Of a stretch of 64,000 nt of DNA, positions 34,834-46,700 are shown in pieces. The stretch is from Albifimbria verrucaria (Eukaryota; Ascomycota; Sordariomycetes; Hypocreales; Stachybotryaceae), in NCBI GenBank assembly GCA_020081605.1, contig JAHREC010000011.1, forward strand, positions 1,612,001-1,676,000, given 5' to 3'. The first letter of the stretch is position 1. Every line of letters begins with the position of its first letter. A program made the translations under genes and the position numbers. Below the pieces are notes generated by a model, which searched no databases, was not told the origin of the DNA, and saw only the letters and a list, made by a program, of their open reading frames with translations.

Positions 34834-36095
34834 ATCACACATGTTCACCTGAGAGATACCACTGGCAATCGTTCGGCGTTGGCTGTGTATGATTTGATGA
34901 TCCGGAATCATGAGCGTTGCATTTGTTTTATCTTTTTTATTTCCTTCTCATACTGGTTATAGACTTCACTTCCTCTACCGGTCTTCTCAAGAAGTCCGGC
35001 CCATTATATATACGCTCTTTTTTAGATCAACAAAACCTGTTGCAGCAAACCTCGTTTGATATATCCCAGTGACTGGTATGAGAGCGACTTGAGAGAAAAA
35101 TAAAATGGTTGAGAAAATTACTGATCCAATATTCAAACCGTGGCCCCATCGTCTCGTGTGAGTGAAAGTTGCTCTCAGTACCCCATTCTCCAGCGCATGC
35201 ATAGGCAGTTGGACTTTACGTCCGTAGAGCAGCAACACTTCTTACAGCAGCAACATGCTGTGCCTCAGAATATGTACCATGTGCAAGCGTGTGCGAGCGT
35301 GTGGTGTGCGAACAGACTACAATAGAACATGGTGAGATCCCTAGTGCTGGTCCTGAGTAATGCCCCATGGCCAACCAGAACAGGCCATTCCGTCTCATCC
35401 GAGCTGCAGGGTTTCCTTTTTCGAGACGCTGCCTGTTGCGTCGCCCAATCCTACAGTCCTCTTGTGCTGCCAGCAATCTGCAGCCTTGACGTTTCAACGC
35501 CTGCTCTGCTGTGTGCTGGCCGTGGTCATTGCGTGGCGCCTCATCGATCATATGGCCGCCTGTTCTGTTGCAGCAACCTGTGACCACTTATCGTGCAGGC
35601 AGATAACCCACCCTACCGTACCGTACCTTTGGTACCTACCTGTAGGTACCTATTTATTGGCCAGGCACCTGAAGCAAGAAAGTACCCGTAGATAATCGAT
35701 TGCAAGGCAAGGTACGGTACCTGCTCAGCGCTTATCGTAACAAACCCCAGAATCCAAATACCTGCGACCGGCTGTCTGGGCCAGTTATCGCAGTCATGTG
35801 TCAAAATCGACCATATCTGCGGCCTTCAAACTTGTTCCACGACGGAACCTTGGCCTCGGCCAGCCTTATTTATATCTATACCGTTTTCTAGAATCATCCG
35901 TGGTTCTGCATTATAGCGCCAGCCGTTGTTTTGCCCCGCTTGCTTTTGGTGGTTGCTCCGCGCCTCTGGCCAGCCGTTAGATTGTCGCAAGTAAACACTA
36001 ACCCTGCGATAAGGATCCCTGCGACAGCCATCACCATCACCATCTCTCTCTCCCGCACTCACCATCATCCCTCCAGAGCAGTACACGCGCACCCC
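34834..36095. other. intergenic region between apt1 and the ivy1-like gene
   Basis: About 1.26 kb. Contains a cluster of GTACC/GGTACCTA words at 35612-35652 and again near 35710. The last 150 bases, with CATCACCATC and CT-rich runs, look like a leader. No gene supported. Confidence 0.4.
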
Positions 36096-37500
36096 ATGGC
36101 CTCGCCTCAGACGTCTCGGCCAGCGTCGCCGACCCTTCGCAGCTCCCCTGTTCCTGGATCGCCCGTCTTCTCTCTCGCATCTACCGCGAATCCCGTCTCC
36201 CACTTCAACCTCCCTTTGCCTCCTGCTCCACGCCCGGCCCACGCCGTCCTCACAAAGGCCGACCTCGAGCGCTCCCAGGAAGCCTATTCCGATCTCGTCG
36301 CCTCTGCCAAGGCCTACCGCCTCGCCCTCGCTGCCCTCTCTACCACGGCATCTGCCTTTGGCTCGGCCCTGGAAGCATGTGCTCGCCTCAAGGAAGCTCG
36401 CGCTGAGCCTATTGGCCCTCCTGCCGCTGCTGCCAACCCGGGCCTCAGCTTCACGACCAAGGGCTCGTGCACGGCCGATATGCTCATGTCCGCCTCGGGC
36501 GTGCACCACCTCATCGCCAACCACCAGCAGATCCTGTCCGAGACCGTGTACCGCTCCTTCGAGGTGCCCCTCCTCCACGACCTTGATAAGTGGCAGACGG
36601 TCATCGACGATGAGGAAGAGACATACCAGCAGCGCATCAAGGCCCAGAGCAAGGAGATTAAGCGTCTTGAGAAGGAGGGACTGAAGCTGCACAAGCAAAG
36701 GCGACGCGACGTCGCGCGCTTTAGGGCGCATCTGGTCGAGCTGACCACCAAGCTCGACGGTCTCACAACCATGCATGCCGACCATGCTTCAACGATGTTG
36801 AGAGAAAGCCAAGAAACTAGCAGCCGCATCGTAGACGCCAGCTGCAGCCTTGTGCGAGCAGAAGTCGACATCTTCGAGAGCCTTGCGAGGAAAGGCTGGA
36901 GTGGCGGCGGCCTCGATGACCTCCTGGAGAAGGGCCAAGACCTCTTTGCCGCCGAGGAGGAAGTGGCCCATGTAGGAGCCGGTGTAGGCGGCAGCGGCAG
37001 CGGCTCAGAAGGTACCAAGCTATTCTCTATACTGCCACCTAAGAGCATTCTCGCCGACTCTGGCTCCGACATGTCCCGCACCGCTGGCCACGCAAGGAGC
37101 GACAGCCTGCTCGTCGACACGGACCGCTACCAGTCCCTCACTGCCGTGGCTGCCGAATACAAGCCCCGGGCGGTGACGCGGATAGCGTCTTCTCTGCAGA
37201 CTTCAATAAGCCCCGAAACGCCCGCCCCTTCTCGCCGCAGCCCATACGGCCCATCCCTACTGACGTGACCTTTGACTCCTTGGCGCTGCCGGTCCTCAGG
37301 CACAGTCAGAGACAGAAGAGGAGCGTGAACATGAGCATGAGCACAGTGACGAGCGTGGAGAGCAACGGCCTGATGATAGTGATGAAGAGCAGCCGTGGGT
37401 TCGGGAGGGTGAGATTGCGCAGCCAAGGCCGGAGCCGGTGCGTCAATCGCCAGATTTTCTTACAGACGAAAGCTCCCCAGAGACGAGGTGGAGTAGTTAA
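36096..37500 (+). CDS. Ivy1-like BAR-type phospholipid-binding protein, frame interrupted twice
   Basis: Ivy1 binds phosphoinositides and the Rab Ypt7 on the vacuole and endosomes and forms an inverted-BAR dimer. The start at 36096 opens with a Ser/Pro-rich stretch (MASPQTSRPASPTLRSSPVP). The helical part then includes AVLTKADLERSQEAYSDLVA, a GLSFTTKGSCTADMLMSASG segment, VHHLIANHQQILSETVYRSF, EVPLLHDLDKWQTVIDDEEE and a long coiled coil with KEIKRLEKEGLKLHKQRRRD. One C missing at 37164-37167 and one G at 37291-37292 hide the real C-terminus. In the right frames it continues DADSVFSADFNKPRN and then an acidic tail (QSETEEEREHEHEHSDERGE) to a stop at 37498-37500. Without correction the frame would end early at 37268. 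No intron seen. The family assignment rests on the helical region. Confidence 0.7.
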
Positions 37501-37961
37501 TGCGTATGGGACGAGGAATAATTCTTCAAACAAGAGATGGTAATGAGCAAGAGGGGGACATTAGACTATTGCTGAGAAGCGATTCATCACGCACTAGACC
37601 GTCACAGCCGGAGGCTTTCCCGGCAATTTATATAGTTGACCACAACACACAATACCCAGAGCATCGATAATCACTAAAGGGTGCACGACATGCCCCTTGG
37701 TTTTTCATGTATACATTACAAAGCTTACAATGTACAAAAACATTAACGCGCGACGTTCCCATATGCGTGAGCCTTCCGCGGCACTGATTCCACCAGAGCC
37801 CACCAATCCTCTTTTGCTCATGCGCCATAACGCCGTTTAACATATTTCCATGCAGTAGTCATGTGCTTCAGTATTTGTATGTTCTATCAGACGAAACACG
37901 TCGAAGCTTTTCCTTTTTCAGGCCATTGGCCGTGACGACCCGACAGTTGTGTAGGAGGCAC
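37501..37961. other. convergent intergenic region
   Basis: Between the 3' ends of the ivy1-like and nup53-like genes. Nothing else recognisable. Confidence 0.4.
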
Positions 37962-39343
37962 CTAATCCTCCTTGTCAATGCTACTGCAGACGTCGCCCTT
38001 GAACAGGCCGAAGGTGGCATCCAGCCACCAGACAAGCTTCCAGTACAGGCTGGCGCGGTTCCAATCAAAGTCGCCGGCTTCATTGCGCGGCACCTCGTTG
38101 CCAATCATGCTACCACCGAACCACCGCACAAGAGGGATGGCGTTGAGGGTGCGCTGCATGATGGACTGCTGGGGTAGCAGGGCTTGCTCAGCGGGCAGGA
38201 GGTTGGCCTTGCGGGCCGTGGGGATGCGGCTGCAGAAGATGTCATTCTCAGCAGGGATTGTGGTGCGGTCAGCACCAGTGGCGGCGGATAGGTCGGCGGG
38301 AGAGACGATGCCAGCGCGGTTGACGATGGTAGCGCTGGAGGTGTGTGAGAGGGTGGCGGTGTCCATGGTTTGGCTCGAGACGTGGGAGTCCGGAGGAGAA
38401 AGGTCCAGCAAACGGCTATTGAACGACGTTGGGAAACCGCTGGTGCCCTTGCCCTTTGGTGTGTTCAGTGAGGGCATGCTGTTGGAGCGGTAATCGCCCG
38501 CAGACAGAATATCCGGGTCAGGGCAGGGCTCATCGGCAGCCGGGGGCAGGCCGCGGTAGGGCTCGGCCATGACCAGATAGCCGTGGACGCGCTGAGGGCT
38601 CGCGAAAATGGCAGCATCAGCGGCCTCGGCGCTCTCGAACGTGACCTTGATCCAGTGCTCGCCACCATCCGCGCGATTGACCAGGGCCTTCTCTTCGGGC
38701 GTCAGCGCCCTGCGGCGGGTGAAAGCCGGGTCGCGTAGCTCCGACTTGTACCTCCGCTGCGACGCAGGAGGGTCTCGTGGATAGTCCTCGAGGATAGCGC
38801 CCGCGAGGGACTCGTAGTGCGCGATGGCGGAGTACTGCTGCTGGGCGGAGCGGTAGCCGCGGAGGATGACCTCAACGGGGACGACTTGGCCTTGCCCTGA
38901 GGCACGACAAGCTCCTCCTGCATAAGGTTGCTGGACTTGCGCTGGACCGTAGGGGCGCTCGCTGAGGCGGCAGCGTTCTGGTTGGACACCCAGTCGCCGA
39001 AGAGCTTGTCGGCAACAGCACTCGTCGGGTTCTCGCGGTTTCGAGCTGGAGTGCCAGTGCGGGAGCGGGAGCGTCTAGTGGATTTACCGAAAGATCCTGT
39101 CTCTGCGGCCGTACGACGCGATCGCGTTGAGCCGGTGTGGCCATCTTGTCTGTTGAGGCGCAACATTAGCTACGTGTGCCGATGTCTAAAGTGTAGAGAT
39201 GTCGAATGGAGAGGGCACAGGGGTGGTGTTATTGAGCTGCCGGTGGACTTACTGGTTGAAGATCATGGCGTACGGGCGCTTGACACCATCCTCGCCGATG
39301 TAGCACTCCTCATCGGGCACGTTATGGAGAATGAGGGAGCCAT
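37962..39343 (-). CDS. nucleoporin Nup53/Nup35-like (RRM-type MPPN domain), frame interrupted twice
   Basis: Inner-ring nucleoporin that binds membranes and other Nups. Exon 1 (39253-39343) starts MAP and, after one missing base in GGG at 39334-39336 (plus strand), reads [20 protein letters not shown] and PYAMIFNQ. Intron 39150-39252 (GTAAGT..CAACAG) leads to [20 protein letters not shown] and [11 protein letters not shown] second missing base near 38883 separates [15 protein letters not shown] from the RRM-like domain ([67 protein letters not shown]). The C-terminus [20 protein letters not shown] is an amphipathic, Trp-rich segment like the membrane-binding end of Nup53. Domain order and length (about 460 residues) fit the family. 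Confidence 0.82.
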
Positions 39344-40495
39344 GGTGATGGATAATGGCGAGTTTTGCGGTTGAGAGCAGGCTGAAAGTTGACTTCACGT
39401 GTCTCCCACGTTTGGAAGCCCAATTTTTGGTGTAGCAAAGTTGACTTGGGCTAGAGCTCCTGGCACAGCAACGGTAGTGGACCGGCGGTTAGATAATCCG
39501 GGCAGAGAGCTTTCAACTAAGGTAAAGGTAAGGTAATCCGTACCTGCCTGGTAGGTACCTCCAGCACTGTACTAAAGCGTCTAGCTCAGGTACCAGCCTC
39601 ACGAACCGCTTCGGAAAAGCATCCACCCCTACCAACCTAACGGCTTGGCAGATCGTGCCATTGCAGGGTAGGGATCCAGTTCGGTAAGCAGCTGATGGTC
39701 TAGATTGTGCATGTTGCGCTGTTCAACGCACAAGCGAATTCGTATCTTACTGGTGCTCACGAGACTGGGCTCTTATTCACTGGACCTAGCATGCAGTTCT
39801 GCTCAGCAGGGTTGAATGGCGGTTCGTCCACTCATCGAGGCATTGTCCACCCTCGAAACAAGGCCCAGATGCAAAGGGTCTTGAAAATGGCAAAGCTCCG
39901 CCGACAACCGGTGGTGGTCGATGGCCGCCGAGATGCACAACCTGGAGCTTTCCAAGCGTAACCATGCAAGACATGCGTAAGCAACGGCGGTGTTCTTACT
40001 ATGCTCATGCTACAGGTTGCCCGATGCTGGCTGCAACCCTCCTGTTGGCATCTGGAACCGTTGCCCTACGATCGACAGCTCAATCTTTGGCTCAATGCAA
40101 ACAAGCAGCTGATGCGACGACAGGAGGGAAGGGGACTTCAGGCGAGCTTCATGGGGCTCCACCGCGCTCCGGCCCCGCTGGCTGCATTGAGAGGGTGACG
40201 TGCGTTGCGATGGGATGTATCCGTGCGTTTGGACTATTGCCATCGCCTCCATGTCAATCTGTTGCTGCTGAGGGTTATGCTGAAATGAACGTTTATGCTT
40301 TTCTCGCCCTTGCTGCGTGGTATCTGCAACTTTGGGGTTTGTGCCTTCAGGGTCAGAATCCTACACGTTGTAGCCATAGGTAGGTACCTTGCTATGGTAG
40401 GGTTACATCCATTCAACACCCCTTAGGTAGGTACTCTAATTGCCCAGCTATCAACATAGCATTTGAAAGCCAGGCAACACCGAATTTGCGAAATG
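39344..40495. other. intergenic region with GTACC-rich patches
   Basis: About 1.15 kb. Patches of AGGTACC and TAGGTA words at 39517-39562 and 40378-40435. Small open frames near 39707-40383 have no recognisable content. Confidence 0.4.
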
Positions 40496-41653
40496 CTACG
40501 AGGTAGTCGGTTGTCCAGAACCATTTCTGCCTCCCAGTTTCGCAAACACTATCTGAGGAACACCCCACCGGAGCTGCCAGAGACTGTTGTGATCCGTTCC
40601 TTTAATAACCCTCCTGGAATACTCTAGTGCATCTCCTCCAGCCCTCCAGCAATTATCAAACCATTGAGCTCCCTTGGCTGTCTCGAGCCCAATCATGGAG
40701 TCGGTCTCGGCATAGAACACGTCTATAGTCAGCTTGCGCCCGGCTTCTCTAAAGGCGTTTCCCACGCGCCGTATCAGCTCGTCGTAGTCCCCCAGTCTCC
40801 CCACCCGTCCATGCCCTTGATATTACGCAGCAGGACGAGAGCCTCAGACGAGATACCTTCAATGTTCTCCTTGTGGGCACGGTCCAGAGCCTTGGCCATG
40901 GTGTTCTCCTCGAACGTGACACTCTCATCCTCTATACCCCTGACGGAGGTGTTGCGAATAGATTGGCAATGGGCTCGCTTATACCGAACGAAGTCGACGT
41001 CCACGACTCTAGGTGATTGTGAACAAAACCTACCACCTTGTCGAATTGAGCAACAAGGCCACTGGGCAATGCCTTTGCCATGCTCAAGCTCACGACTCCT
41101 GTGTGAGATGTGTGGATCCACGGCCCCGCGAGGGCAATATATGGAAAACGGGGATCAAGCAGCTCGGGGTGGTGGAGCAGCATATCCATGGCGAAAGGGT
41201 TCCTCCGCTGTGACAGGCGAAGGAGACGGTTTCAATGCCCAGGTGTTTCAAAAGAGCCGGCACCAGTTCTATACATATCTCGTGTTAACATGTGTGCCTC
41301 ATCTCCGACTTAAGCGTGCACTCACCGCGACAGACTTCTAATCGCTTCTCGGGGCTTACAGTAGTGGTACCACCAAACCCTGGCCGGTCAAGAGTGACAA
41401 TGCGAACACCGGCTTGCTTAGCCACCTGATCCTTGGCGACTAACAACCAGCGTGAAGCAAACATGCCTGGGAAGAAGAACAGCACCCGCTCCGTCTCCGG
41501 GTGAGCCTCATCGCGGTAGCCAAAGTCGGCATAGGTCACATTGAGGGGCTTATCGCGACCATGCTGAGGATCAGCAGGCAACTCGAACGACTGGCTAAAA
41601 CGCGGGTCGTCCAGGAATTGTTCCGTTTCAACTACTGTGGTGATGGTAGCCAT
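40496..41653 (-). CDS. alpha/beta hydrolase family protein, frame interrupted several times
   Basis: Exon 1 (41326-41653) begins MATITTVVETEQFLDDPRFS and contains YADFGY, ERVLFFFPGMFASRWLL and VRIVTLDRPGFGGT, the start of an alpha/beta hydrolase fold. Intron 41279-41325 (GTGAGT..CGAG). Exon 2 has LVPALLKHLGIETVSFACHS with a nucleophile-elbow-like CHSGGT, then MDMLLHHPELLDPRFPYIAL and AGPWIHTSHTGV, a helical cap region, and near the end RKLTIDVFYAETDSMIG and GTDHNSLWQLRWGVPQIV, where the His could be catalytic. Frame shifts, each explained by one missing base, lie near 41275, 41199, 40937-40940 (CCCC) and 40789-40793 (CCCCC, plus strand). The substrate is unknown; prolyl-aminopeptidase- or epoxide-hydrolase-like folds are possible. 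Confidence 0.75.
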
Positions 41654-43663
41654 TTCCCGCGCGAGCTTGGTGAATGCGAGCCTGGCTGGGCGCAGGATCG
41701 ATATCGGGCGAGGAGGAGCTTGATGTCAGATGGCTTACGCATGGGCACGTGGGCTGATTGAGGAGGAGCAAGCGGATATATGGGACTCAGGATTTAGCAT
41801 GCTGTGCTTAGGTAGCTATGCCTATGTACAGTCCCTGGCCTGAACATTGCATTTAGTTTAGCTACTCTTACCTTAGTAGCTACCTGTGTAAGCATTAGGA
41901 ATTTTCTTCCTTTTGGGATTTCTTCAGCCAAGGTAGCTGTGCATCTGACGTGCAAGTTTGCAAGGAACCATTTGCGCCTCGTCTTCTGTCCCCGGAAAGG
42001 GAGCTGCTCAAATCTGCACGCCAATACCAGGTGACGTCCCCTCTGGGCTGCCTATCTCTTATTGGTACAAATGACCATTAATGAACTGGCCTGGTTGCAC
42101 ATATATCCTGTCCCTTGCCACATAATCAATAAATCATCTAGGCTTCCTCGGCGCAGTGCTCCGTTTGGGGTAGCACTGAGCTCGCCTAGGTACCTTAGTA
42201 CTTACTTACCTGTAGGTACTCTTCTACCTTATTTACCTCCTTACATTAGCACCTTGCATGGGGACTACCGACGTGAGCTTGGTAAGGTTAGTAGGTACGT
42301 AGGTACCTACATGCTGTCTGCATGGATAGTACGGATACCTGGAAATACAAACAGTGCTTGGTACCTTATCCTTTGTACAGTACCCTGGCAAGGCATGGTT
42401 ATAAAAAAAGACGGAAAAGTAAAGAAAGCCCAGGCCACACACAGGCCCTGGACCCCTGTCTCCGGTAGTGGCCCGTCCACTAATCAGGGTGCCTGTAGCT
42501 ACCACTAACGGGCCACCAATGTCACCACTATCACCAGAACCTCCACCGTGGGAACCACATCACCGTTGGGTCCTCGCCGCGTTGGACGGAGCTACTATGT
42601 ACCTCTGCATTGCTACCCGGCGCCTTGCATTGTCATGTACCTCTCCTCCCTCTGCCCTCTGCTGGGACTGGCTTATCATCACCACCACCATCAGTGAGCC
42701 ACCATAACCACCACAACCACCACCAGGAACCTGGGCCTTTTTTTCTTCTCCATCCTCAACCATCTGCGGATCCCGCCGTTCCAATTAAGCACAACCCTTT
42801 CCCTCTCTTCTGGCAGCGTATCATCGCGCTCCTTGATCCCATTGCATACGCAACCACACACTTGTCCACTTCTCGTTTCTTTTTCCCGTTTTCTTTCCTT
42901 TTCCTTCTCTTTTTCCTTCTGGACTCGTTCCTCTGTCTAATTTCTCCCTCCGCCCATTTTCAACATCGACATCAACACCAACACCAACAGCCAACATCGA
43001 CAGCCACCACACCCTGTGTGTGTTATTTGCGCTGGCAAACCCGCCCTTCGTCTCACCTTGTTTCGTACGCCCTATGCGCATGCCAATACCCACACGAATA
43101 CGTCAAATCGTCTAGCCCGCCGTGCTACCCAAAAGGAACAGACAGGACGAGGCTCCTCCCAAGCAATGCGCCATCGCCTTCAACGTCCAATCGCAGCCTT
43201 CCACGCCGATTCCACCTTGGACCTCTGCTAACCACATCCTCTCGCTCCCCACTCCCTAAAATCGCCTTCGGCCCCAAATCAACATCAACCCATCGCTTTC
43301 GGCCCTGCCCTGTGCTGTGCTGTGCTCTGCTCTGCCGTGCAAGACAATTCTTCCTCTCTCTGCACCCATCCAGCCGTCAATCCATCCATCCGCCGCGCCC
43401 TACCACTGATGGCTCTATGACGGCTTCTGCATACCCCTTCCTTCGAGCATCAGGTCACCGCCAGAGACAAAACGACTTCAAGGGACGGACGGTTACGCCC
43501 CGCGCTTTGTCGATCGGTGTCTCATCCGGATTCGTCCGCCATCACCGTCCAGCCTCCTCCTTCTCCTCCGACCTGGCCTGAACTGCGACTCTGCTTTGTT
43601 GGCACTTTCTCCCCAGCTTCGGCTTCAGCCGCTTCACAGCTGCCTCCTCGGCATTAGCCCGCA
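41654..43663. other. intergenic region and long leader of the boi-like gene
   Basis: About 2 kb. The left half has many TAGGTACC-type words (42186-42317). The right half (about 42800-43640) is strongly C/T-rich with CAACACCAACACC runs and looks like promoter and 5' leader of the boi-like gene. The long open frame 42610-43581 reflects this low-G strand composition rather than protein. Confidence 0.45.
42186..42317. repeat. cluster of TAGGTACC-type words
   Basis: Contains CTAGGTACCTTAGTACTTAC, CCTGTAGGTACTC, GTAGGTACGTAGGTACCTAC. Densest example of a degenerate palindromic TAGGTACCTA word that recurs in at least five intergenic regions of the window. Confidence 0.7.
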
Positions 43664-46600
43664 ATGGCCGCGCGACCTCCCAACGAGGGCCAAGTACGGC
43701 CTGAGGTCGGCGACACCCTCACTGTCGTCCGTGAGTCTTCCCTTTCCCCGCGCTTTGCGCCTCGCCCCTAGGTCTCAGTTGCCGTAGGCATGCCACTGAC
43801 GAATTTCGCCACGATTTAGATGACTTTCAGGCTCGAAGCTCCGACGAGCTGAGTCTCGCCAAGGGCGACCGAGTCGAGCTGGTCGAGAGAGATGACGAGT
43901 TTGGTGACGGATGGTTTCTCGGCCGCCATCTCACCAATGGAAATACCGGTCTTTTCCCGAAGGTGCGCGCAATTTCTGCTTTGCAGCTTCCACGTCTCGC
44001 TCGCCGAAATGCCTGCTAATTCATATTTAGTTTACACTCGTCCCATCCCTAAGCCAACTCTCGTGGCCGCTGCAGCGCCCACATTGACCTTTACGCCATC
44101 AAAGCCTCTGACTCCGTTACCCGAGGTCACTGCCGAGGCCAGCGTTGTTGGCGGAGCTGCGCCGCCGCCGCCCTATGTTGAACAGTCCCCGAAACCGTCG
44201 GAAGCATCTACTGCTCCCAAAACCGACCCCGAGAACATCGCAACACCTGTTCCTGCGACCAAGGACGCTGCAGCACCCATCAGTAGCACTGGCAATGTAC
44301 CTCGGGCAAATACCCTCGGCCGACTTGAAAACACCAGTCAGGACAGCCAAGTTTTGAGCGAGACACTTAACGTCATTAATGAACACATCACGGATCTGCG
44401 ATCGCCTTCCAGCAACAGCGCCCTCCGCGTCACGGCCGACTCCGGAAGCGAATACAGTGCTTCGATCGATCACCGAGCATCTTACATCCAAGGAGAAGAG
44501 ACCGACGAAGATGAGGAAGCACAGCACTCGCGGGAAGAGGTGGAGGCTTGGACCTCAGATCAGGTCGCGGAATATCTCTTCACCTCGGGCGTCGAGAAGC
44601 AGCATTGCGAAGTTTTCCGGGATCAGGAAATCACGGGCGAAGTGATTCTTGGCATGGATCAGAGCTCAATCTTTCTCAAGGCTTTTGATTTGGGCTCTGT
44701 GGGTAGGCGATTGAAGACATGGCAGAAGATCAAAGCTTTGCAAGACGAGGCCAACGGTTTAGGTGTCGCGACTCGACGAACCACGCAGACATACGGAAGC
44801 GAGGTCGGCTCGGAAGATGGCAGACGGTCTAGGACTCGAACAAGCACGCTCACGCATTCCGTATCAAACCCGCCATTGCCCACCCACAGCAAGCGGTTGT
44901 CTATGACGCCTTCCGGCTCTCCCACCACAGCAGCCTCGCCTGCTTCGCCGCAGAATGCTGCAAACAGCCCGACGCGACCCGGTCATGTCCAGCGGCCTTC
45001 TGCCGCCTCTATAAGAGAGATGCACCATTCGCGCCGACACTCCTCTACAGACTTCCGAGGCGCCGCACCCTCCAAGCAGCGCACCGCAACCACCCAAACT
45101 CAACACAAATGGAACATTCCCTCTCACCGAAAGTCACAAGAAACAGCCCTCTTTCGACCGAAATTGGACTCTGGGTAGCGCCATTTCCCAGAGCTCGCCC
45201 TGTCCTTTATCCTCTGCGGGTCTTCCAGATATTGTCGGAAGTCCCGATCCGGAACTACAGGATTCAGCTGTAGATCTGGATCGTGGCTATTTCTCTGGTA
45301 ACGAGGTTGATGGAAGAAAGCGAAACGTATTGCGAAAGAGGAGCAGCACCTCTCATTCAAGAAAGTCAAGCTATGCCGAGGAGCAGAGGGTACGCAGCGC
45401 AACGGCCTTGTCAAGACACTCGCGCTTCGGAAGCATTGATTCTCCCCGTGATGGAGGCATGTCGCCGGCGGCGCAAAAGTACTACGGCATTCAGCCAACC
45501 CCTCACAGAAGGAGAACATCTACGAACACTAGCGAGTCTATTCCCGGCGCGATATCACCCAAGGATGTTCAGCCACCGACTGTGACACGATTGGACGGCA
45601 GCTCGATTCACTCACATGTGTCTAGCGGCTCTGGCAAGGTTCCTGCCATCAGCACCGACTGGCCGTCTTTCCCTCTCAACAAACCCGTCGCCAAAGCCGG
45701 AGGCTCCGGTATGCGCGTCATTTCGGACAACGCCATCACCGATGCCATGAAGGCTGGCACACCAGTCGACTCGCCTTCCAGTGCGCTTCCCTTGACTCAC
45801 CGTCGGCAAGAACAGGCTCCACCACTCCATCTGGAGACCCAAGCTTTGAACTGGATTCTCCGGACACGGCGAAGAGCCCAAGCGCAGCCGCAGCGTCTGC
45901 CGGCAAGAACCGAAAGAAGGGAAAGAAAGAAACAAGCGCATATACCCGTGGTCTGCTTAAGATTGGGCCTCGCGAGGCTATGAAAGACGCGGACTACAGC
46001 GGATGGATGAGGAAGAAGAGCTCCAACCTCATGACTACCTGGAAGCCCCGTTTCTTTGTTCTCAAGGGACGTCGCCTATCGTATTACTACTCGGATGACG
46101 ACAAAGAGGAAAAGGGCCTGATCGATATCTCGTTCCACCGAGTGCTTCCAGCAGACAACGAGAAACTGACGGGTCTCCATGCTACCATTACAGGAGCGGT
46201 GGGTGGACCTGCGCTGCCGGTCAGCCAACTACCCGGTGGTAGTGAGGCCGCGGACGCGAACGACAAGGAACACGATTCCATGTTCATCTTCAAGCTCGTT
46301 CCTCCGCGTGCAGGACTTTCCAGAGCCGTGACATTCACGAAGCCGACGGTTCATTATTTTGCCGTACCGAACGTCAAGCAAGGGCGACTTTGGATGGCGG
46401 CGCTAATGAAGGCGACAATCGACCGCGATGACACCAAGCCTGTTGTATCGACGTACCAACCGAAGACAATTTCTCTCGCAAAGGCGCGGCAGATGCGCCA
46501 CCGCCCCCTGCCCTGATGAACCTCGAGGAGGCCAACGAAGAAGAGCAGAGGAGGGCAGGCCCCAAGAATCCAAACAGCCTTGGAATTCTAGGGAGGCGGA

Positions 46601-46700
46601 CAGTGGAGTGTCTGGGATGGACAGACATAAGGTTGAGAGTGCGCGACTAAACGTCGACTTCGGGGACAGGAACAACGTCCTTTCGCCGCAGAGCGCCTAG
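43664..46700 (+). CDS. Boi1/Boi2-type polarity protein (SH3-SAM-PH), frame interrupted several times
   Basis: Boi proteins link Cdc42/Rho signalling to exocytosis at growth sites. Exon 1 (43664-43730) starts MAARPPNEGQVRPEVGDTL. After an intron (GTGAGT..TTTAG) comes the SH3 domain (HDFQARSSDELSLAKGDRVE, DGWFLGRHLTNGNTGLFPK). A second intron ends near 44030. Then a Pro/Ser/Thr-rich linker, the SAM domain (VEAWTSDQVAEYLFTSGVEK, EITGEVILGMDQSSIFLKAF), a long Ser/Arg-rich linker, and the PH domain (DYSGWMRKKSSNLMTTWKPR, FFVLKGRRLSYYYSDDDKEE, HYFAVPNVKQGRLWMAALMK). The tail ends READSGVSGMD..NVLSPQSA at 46700. Frame changes fit single missing bases at the SH3 exon end (43961-43962), 45789-45791 (CCC), about 46503-46508 (C run) and near 46590, plus an apparent extra C at 45068-45070. 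The domain order is diagnostic. Confidence 0.88.

Noticed and set aside
35826..36785. 319-codon minus-strand frame
   Set aside because: Antisense to the ivy1-like coding region; no motif and unnatural Gly/Arg-rich composition.
42610..43581. 323-codon plus-strand frame
   Set aside because: Ser/Pro/His-rich frame created by a C/T- and CA-rich leader; no motif and directly upstream of the real boi-like start.
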